A stretch of 64,000 bases of DNA from Fomes fomentarius (lineage: Eukaryota; Basidiomycota; Agaricomycetes; Polyporales; Polyporaceae): the NCBI GenBank assembly GCA_022606135.1, contig JABYQN010000006.1, positions 1,612,001 to 1,676,000 on the forward strand, written 5' to 3'. The position numbers were made by a program, and so were the translations under genes. The notes below the pieces were generated by a model. It was not told where the DNA came from and ran no database searches. It saw only the letters and a program-made list of their open reading frames with translations. Below are positions 57,397 to 64,000 of the stretch, piece by piece (position 1 is the first letter of the stretch; every line of letters begins with the position of its first letter).

Positions 57397-58748
57397 CTAT
57401 GATTGAGAGTCTGGTTGTGCGAATGTGGCCGCGACAAGCAGTGGGAATACCAGGGTAGCATCTGCGAAGACCTGCGAACCGGTGAGTAAAGTATCACGCA
57501 GTCAAAATATGCACACCGACTTTGACGGACTCTGAGCCAGCCCGGATCTTTCCCCACGAGACAGCCTCATCTGGTCGAGCACCCGAGTCCGAGCCATCGA
57601 ACTCTTGGCCAGTGTTCTGGTTTATGAGTGATACGGTGAGCTAAGAGTGTGTAGGGAGATATGCGAGGGTCTTACAATATATACTGAGTAGTCGGCTCCG
57701 TTACGCTATGACAATAAGTGTCAGCTCCGTGAGCGCACTGTGGGAGACCACGTACGATAAGCATGGCGTTCGCAATTTGATGTTTGCACACTCCGCCCCC
57801 AGGATGATCATGCCTGCCTTCTTGGATTTTCGGGACAGTTCATTAAGATTCCGGATATCTTGGACAATATCGACGATCAAGCCGGGATTGCGGAAAGAGT
57901 GGAAGTATATCATGTCTCCCAAAGAGCCGTCCGTGAGCGCGGGGCAGAAGACGGGGATATCGTTCTACACAAGCAAATTCTCAGCACCGAGCTTGGGGTG
58001 GATGTACCAAGACGTCTATTCACTTTGTACGCCCAGTAATATACAGATTCTTCATTGTCAATCTCCTTACCCAGCCTTCGAATGAAGGTGCTCGGGGTCC
58101 ACACCTGCCCGGTCTCCTTCTGTTCTGCAAGCATGGCGTCGAGGATGGGCGTGAGCCAGTCCTCGAACTTGCAGTAGTTGTCGTTCGGGACGATCAGATT
58201 GCCAATACGGTTCATGCCCCTCCTGCGAAGGTCGGCGCCGTCCATGTTGAAGTCAGCCAGGTATGTCTTGCCGAGGCACTTTATGAAGTCCTCCTCTATC
58301 CCACCAGCGGTGGTCACGATGGCGCTGACATGCTTGTGCTTCACCAGATAGAGAATGATTTCACGCAACCCAGAGGAAATGAGGTTCGAGGTATAACCTA
58401 AGAAGACGTTGCATTGGGTCTGCGCCCGAACCTCTGGCGAGAGGTATTCCTCCGACTCGTCTTCTGTGACGGTTTCGTCCGACAGTCGCCATTTGCGCTG
58501 AGCGCTGTTCAGCACACGGCCCAAGAGCATGCAAAGATACAACGCACCATTTTGTTCACAATGTCAATCGCCTTCCCGAGGCTGTTCGCCTGGAACCCGA
58601 TCCGCTGATAGCTCGCGAGCAGCTTTTGCAGAGACATCCCTTCGTCAAAGTTTGGGCCCTCGACTGTCACCGCAAAGTCAGGCATGGGTTCCGACGGCTT
58701 GAGTACCGCGGCAGACGCGCCGGTGGGAATAGATCCGGACGAGGACAT
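57397..58748 (-). CDS. DYS1: Deoxyhypusine synthase, with an apparent frame break
   Basis: Starts [18 protein letters not shown] and, after the last intron, ends [19 protein letters not shown] plus a few residues (stop 57397-57399). Family blocks: [65 protein letters not shown] with the catalytic Lys, [25 protein letters not shown] and [18 protein letters not shown]. The enzyme transfers aminobutyl from spermidine to Lys of eIF5A. Between GMIILG and the expected GGV-K-H-IAN block the frame is off by one at five C (57796-57800, G on the coding strand); a sixth restores [16 protein letters not shown]. As DHS is essential, sequencing error is the likeliest cause. Divergent from SEC7. Confidence 0.92.
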
Positions 58749-59007
58749 GTAGGCGCAGGATGGGTTGTACTCGGCAGGCTGAGAGATGGAGACGGGGAGA
58801 TGAAGAGAGGCACAAATTATTGTGGCGGAGGTATATGGTAGATCTCGATTGGCAATTGCTGCGCCCATTGCCGAGAGAGGAGACGCGTCTCGTGATTGAA
58901 CAACACACCGCCCTCTTCCTCTGCGACCGCGCTCTAAGCCAGAACACGCTCATCGAGCGCACCACGTACGCCGACGACCTGGACGACCAGGACACCGCGT
59001 GCCCCCC
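58749..59007. promoter_or_regulatory. Divergent promoter: deoxyhypusine synthase / SEC7
   Basis: 259 bp between the start codons of two essential genes in divergent orientation. No TATA element; typical of housekeeping bidirectional promoters. Confidence 0.5.
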
Positions 59008-62000
59008 ATGGACACTCCTGACTCCTCTCAGGCGGCCTCCGTACCCCTTCCCCCTTCCCCTCCTCCCCATGACGATCCCGTACCAAGCATCTCAGCACAA
59101 CTCTCGTTGAGGGATCCGGGGGATGAGAATCGGGCTAGGTCAACAGACGGTGAGCGCGCCAGCTCTGCTACTGAACACGAAGACTCTCCGCCTGCGCCCC
59201 CACCCCATGAAGACACGAACTCCACGTCTATCTCCCATGCTCCCACTTCTCCCAATGGCACTGCTGAGCCACCCTCGGCTCCTGCAGAAGAGGCTGCTGG
59301 CAGGCACCCACAATCTTCGGTTGGACATGGTGAGGAGACTGACTTCAACGTGCCTCCTCCGACCCCTCCGGCCAAGCCTATTCCTTCGAATCCTGTGTCT
59401 CCCGCCGCCAGGCGACCCCCTGCTCCTCTTCCGAACCTGCCTTCATCTCCTCGCGTTACCAATGGCCATATTAGACAGTCAGTCGACAGCAGGCCCTCAA
59501 CCCCTAATGGACGAGCCGCTTCGCGACCATCGACCGACTCTTCGCATAAACGCTCGCTTACACTGTCCAAGGGCAACACCGTCTCCGTGGTATTTATCTC
59601 CTCCGCGCTCGAAACTATCGCTGCGTCGAAGGAAGCGAAGCGCTCCGCGCCTTTGCGTGACAGCGCCAAGGTCGCACTGGACATGGTCAAGTCAGGACAG
59701 GGCGGGGACAGGCCAAGAGAGATATTCGAACCGTTGCGCTTGGCTTGTGAGACCCGCAGCGAAAAGCTTATGATCGCGAGTTTGGACTGCATCTCTAAAC
59801 TTATCTCATACTCGTTTTTCGCTGACACGTCTTCCTCGACTCATGCCCCTCCGTCGCCACCACCGTCTCCTGGTCCCAATGCGCGTTCCATGTCCGGCTC
59901 GCATACATCCCTTCCTGCTCCGTCTTTGGTCGATGTTGTCGTCCACACGATTACGTCTTGCCACACCGAGAGTACTCCAGAGACTGTCTCACTTCAGATC
60001 GTCAAAGCTTTGCTTGCACTCGTCCTCTCTCCCACTGTTCTAGTCCACCAGTCTTCTCTGCTGAAGGCCGTGCGCACGGTCTACAATGTCTTCTTGCTCA
60101 GCGTGGATCCGGTCAACCAGATGGTCGCACAGGGTGGTCTTACGCAAATGGTCAATCATGTTTTTGCTCGGTGCAAGATTCCTTCCACCACCAACTTTCC
60201 TCCGTCAGAGTCTACTGCGACCTTCTCTGGACACAGTGAGAGCGGTAGGTCATCGAAGAGGCCCTCCGTTGTCTCTTCTCCTCGAACCTCTTTACCATTA
60301 CCTCCACAAACGCCATCCGCGAGTGGTTCAGAAGAGACTGGTATAACCCTGGTGCGAGAGCCTTCGGAGCCTTCTTCAAGCGCGGCATCTGTAGCTGCCT
60401 CTGAAGCTGCCACCGAGGCCGCTGAACAAACCACAGCGAATGGTCAAGCCAACGGTTCATATCATGAATTGTATGTCTTGAGTAGCCGCAGTGTGTCCGT
60501 CCTTCCCTGATCGTACGAAATAGGGAACCAGCCCATTCGGCGGTAAGCAGCCATGTACCTGACGACGAAGACGACGAAACAGCAGGCCCATCTCATAGAC
60601 AACTGAGCACAAATGACTTGTTCATCAAGGACGCGTTCCTGGTGTTCAGAGCCTTGTGCAAGCTGACTATGAAACCGCTGAACAGCGAGAGGCAAGTGGC
60701 TATGCTCCAGCCATGCACCCTCATTCTGACCAATTGCACAGCGAACGTGACCTCAAGTCGCATTCCATGCGATCAAAATTACTGTCGCTTCACTTGGTGC
60801 TGATGATCCTGAACTCCCACATGCCTATTTTTGTCTCACCTTCAGCGATTATCTACTCCTCGTCAAGCAATGAGGCGACCACCTTCATCCAAGCTGCCAG
60901 CCAGTACTTGTGCTTGTGCTTGAGCAGGAATGCGGTTAGCCCAGTGCCTCAGGTCTTCGAGATCAGTGTGGAGATCATGTGGAGGGTCATTTCCGGTCTA
61001 CGCACCAAACTGAAGGTTAGATGTGCGTTCACGCCGGATTAAGATTTATGGCTGAGACCCTTCCTTGCAGAAAGAGATCGAGGTCCTCCTGCACGAGATC
61101 TTCATCCCCATCTTGGAGATGAAGACGTCCACGCTAAAGCAGAAGGCGATGATTGTCAGCCTGCTGCAGCGTCTATGTCAGGATCCCCAGGCGTTGGTGG
61201 AGATCTACTTGAACTACGACTGCGACGGCGAGGCGGCCGACAATATCTACGAGCAGTAAGCTGTCGTGGTCAAACTTCACCGTGCCTCAATTGCTGAAAG
61301 GAATGTAGTCTCATGAACATCATCTCGAAAATTGGGACCGCTCCTGTATCTGTTGCCTCGCAGAAGCCCACCGACCCCACGAGCCCCGCGCTCCAGCCGC
61401 AAACGAAGCAGCACCAGACGAATCAGGGGCCGCATTCGTTCTCCACAGCTGCTCTGTCGGTGCCCGGAAACGTCGACACCTCCACGATCGGCAACTCTGA
61501 GTCACAACTTCGGAGGCAGGGGTTGGACTGTCTCGTTGCTGTGCTGAAGTCGTTGGTCGCATGGGGTACAGCGAGCCCATCACCTCCAGAGCAGACCACG
61601 GATCCGCACACTCGTTCGCAAGCGGAGGAGTCGCGTCGTGATACTATGACCCCTGACTACTCGATAGATCGGCTGTCTCCTGGGGGTGCAGATGTGACTA
61701 GGGGACCGACACCGGAGGCGACAGATGATCCGACGAAGTTCGAGAGCGCCAAACAGAAGAAGACGACGTTGCTTGAGGGCATCAAGAAGTTCAACTTCAA
61801 ACCAAAACGGGCGAGTTACATGGATTTGTGTGAATCTGCCAACGACTGACAATGGCATATAGGGTATTCAATTCCTCATCGAGACTGGCTTCATCCCGAG
61901 CAAGGATCCTAAGGACATCGCGCGCTTCCTCCTGGAGACTGATGGTTTGAATAAGGCGGCTATCGGCGAGTACCTCGGTGAAGGGTTCGTTAGCCATACC

Positions 62001-64000
62001 AGCTAGATGAATCACGATTAACATCGCATGGCTTACAGTGACGAGGAGAACATCGTGATCATGCATGCTTTCGTAGACATGCTTGACCTCAGCAACATGC
62101 CCTTTGTAGATGCCCTTCGAACATTCCTCCAGGCGTTCCGTCTCCCTGGAGAAGCTCAGAAGATTGATCGCTATATGCTGAAGTTCGCCGAGCGTTATAT
62201 CGCTGGAAATGCGAATGCTCCATTCGCGAATGCAGGTAAGCATCGTCATTTGGTCTAGCTCTCGCAGTGTATCGACTACTGCTATCGCATACAGACACTG
62301 CCTACGTTTTGGCGTACTCCACGATTCTGCTGAACACCGATGCGCACAATCCGCAAGTGAAAAATCGCATGACCAAGCCCGGCTTCATTGCCAATAACCG
62401 TGGTATCAACGATGGTCAAGACCTGCCTGAAGAGCTTCTGAACGCCATCTACGACGAGATTGTTAACAACGAGATTCGTATGAAGGACGAGGTCGAGGTG
62501 CCGATCATCGCAAACCCCGGACCTGGTATCGCAGGTGTTCTTGCGAATGTCGGTAGAGACCTGACCAAGGAGGCCTACATGATGCAGTCGAACAACATGG
62601 CGAACAAGACCGAGGTAACTATAACCCTTCGCATATGCGGCGCGACACTTGCTCATCCTACTATAGGCTATGTTCCGCACTCTCATGCGGTCACAACGGC
62701 GAAGTGGCAAACCGAGCGAGCAATTCTTCAGCGCGTCACACTTCATCCATGTTAAACCAATGTTCGAGGTTGCGTGGATCCCCTTCCTTGCTGGTTTGTC
62801 CGGACCCCTGCAGGATACAGACGACCTCGAGACCGTCGAGCTCTGCTTGGAAGGGTTCAAGGCTGCCATTCATATCGTGTGCTTCTTCGACCTAGAGTTG
62901 GAGCGGAACGCATTCGTCAGCACGCTTGCGAAGTTCACGTTCTTGAACAACCTTGGGGAGATGAAGACAAAGAACATGGAGGCGATCAAGACGCTCCTAG
63001 ATGTTGCGGTCACGGAGGGCAACCACTTGAAGGCGTCGTGGCGGGAGGTACTCACTTGCGTCAGCCAGTTGGAGCACATGCAACTTATAAGCAGCGGCGT
63101 GGACGTTCCTGATGCTGGGCGGAAAGGGTCAGTCTTATGCTGCTGTTGCTTGGCATTACTCCTAACTCTTCTCCAGTCGTTCCCGCAAGCCTCCTACGGA
63201 GGAACTGGCCAACGAGAGTCGGTCGACTCACATCACTGTCGCTGCAGATATGGTGTTCTCTCTGAGCCACTACCTCTCAGGAGTAAGTCTTCTGCCCAAT
63301 TCTTACTTGGCGCGTTCTTATATGCGCTATACAGACTGCTATTGTCGAGTTCGTACGAGCTCTTTGTGATGTCTCGTGGGAGGAGATCCAGTCATCTGGG
63401 CTCTCGCAGCATCCGCGGTTATTCAGCCTGCAGAAGCTGGTCGAAATCTCGTACTACAACATGAACCGTATTCGTTTGGAATGGTCGAACATGTGGGACA
63501 ATCTTGGAGAGCACTTCAATCAGGTGGGCATAAGCGGTTGCGGGACGAAGTATCCTCATCTGATTGCCTTGTTCAGGTCTGCTGTCATAAGAACCCACAC
63601 GTTGGCTTCTTTGCCCTCGATGCTCTTCGGCAACTTGCCATGCGCTTTTTGGAAAAGGAGGAGTTGCCTCACTTTAAGTTTCAGAAGGACTTTTTGCGCC
63701 CATTCGAGTACACCATGATCCATAACTCGAACCCTGACGTGCGCGACATGGTGAGTGCTCTGAGATCACTTGCGCGTGACTCAGCTGACCGCTAGCAGGT
63801 ACTACAATGTCTGCAACAAATGATCCAAGCCCGTGTTCAGAATCTGAGGTCAGGTTGGAGGACGATGTTCGCGGTATTCTCGGCGGCGTCAAAGGCTGCG
63901 ACAGGTATGCCACCGCTGCATCATCCACCGCTCTCCTTCTAACTTCGTTCTTAGAACGCATAGCTAGCTCGGCGTTTGAAATTGTCACGCGGGTGAACAA
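59008..64000 (+). CDS. SEC7: SEC7-family ARF guanine nucleotide exchange factor (5' part)
   Basis: Starts [16 protein letters not shown] and runs off the window. Exons: 59008-60470, 60524-60691, 60742-61015, 61071-61255, 61309-61810, 61863-61984, 62039-62235, 62295-62614 and more. After a Pro/Ser-rich N-terminus come the DCB region, HUS box ([17 protein letters not shown]), the Sec7 domain ([33 protein letters not shown] with the catalytic Glu finger, [30 protein letters not shown]) and HDS1/HDS2 repeats ([37 protein letters not shown]). BIG/Sec7 proteins activate ARF1 at the trans-Golgi. Two introns use GC instead of GT donors (60692 and 61811), inferred from family continuity. The 3' end is missing. 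Confidence 0.95.

Overview
The window is nuclear DNA of a filamentous basidiomycete, most likely a wood-decaying Agaricomycete of the Polyporales type. The evidence is dense genes on both strands, many short (about 50-70 nt) GT-AG introns, tiny exons, CT-rich leaders, and a gene set that includes an AA9 polysaccharide monooxygenase, an intracellular GH2 beta-mannosidase, a MATA_HMG-type regulator and a basidiomycete BTB-family protein. The order assignment is inferred from gene content, not from a database comparison.

Layout. 1-2.5 kb: no confident gene. 2.5-3.4 kb: Rheb GTPase (+). 5.1-9.1 kb: beta-mannosidase (-). 9.5-17.2 kb: two paralogous MFS transporters in divergent orientation, enclosing an alanyl-tRNA editing protein (+) and a RING-finger protein (-); a tRNA-Cys(GCA) follows. 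17.8-25 kb: Nem1-type phosphatase (+), Snf7/Vps32 (-), ceramide synthase (-), U1A/U2B''-type snRNP protein (+). 25.1-27.6 kb: tandem DJ-1/PfpI genes (-). 28.4-32.1 kb: Mob1 (+) and a BTB-family protein (+). 33-39.4 kb: Dbp8 DEAD-box helicase, HMG-box factor and Sua5 (all -). 39.8-42.4 kb: U1-C (-) and LSM3 (+) head to head, then an uncharacterised protein (-). 42.6-49.8 kb: Grr1-like F-box/LRR (+), Naa10 (+), DUF676 alpha/beta hydrolase (-), CCDC97-like protein (+). 50.1-53.5 kb: tandem aldo-keto reductases (+). 54.5-55.4 kb: AA9 LPMO (+). 56.1-57.1 kb: divergent 14-3-3 (+). 57.4-58.7 kb: deoxyhypusine synthase (-). 59.0 kb to the end: SEC7 ARF-GEF (+), cut by the window edge.

Most genes are housekeeping: RNA splicing (U1-C, LSM3, U2B''-like, CCDC97-like), translation (tRNA-Cys, AlaX-type editing, Sua5, Dbp8, DHS), membrane lipid and trafficking (Nem1, ceramide synthase, Snf7, Sec7) and signalling (Rheb, Mob1, Grr1, 14-3-3). 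The accessory part is the transporter pair, the DJ-1 and AKR tandem duplicates, the mannosidase and the LPMO. I see no biosynthetic gene cluster, transposon, CRISPR array or evident novel multi-gene system.

The most useful anomaly concerns the sequence itself: three otherwise well-conserved genes (BTB protein, LPMO, deoxyhypusine synthase) each carry one frame break, and each break falls at a run of 5-6 C (or G) that appears one base short. This looks like systematic homopolymer under-calling rather than three independent pseudogenes. Exon boundaries were derived by hand from splice signals and family conservation; CDS coordinates give the span from start to stop including introns.
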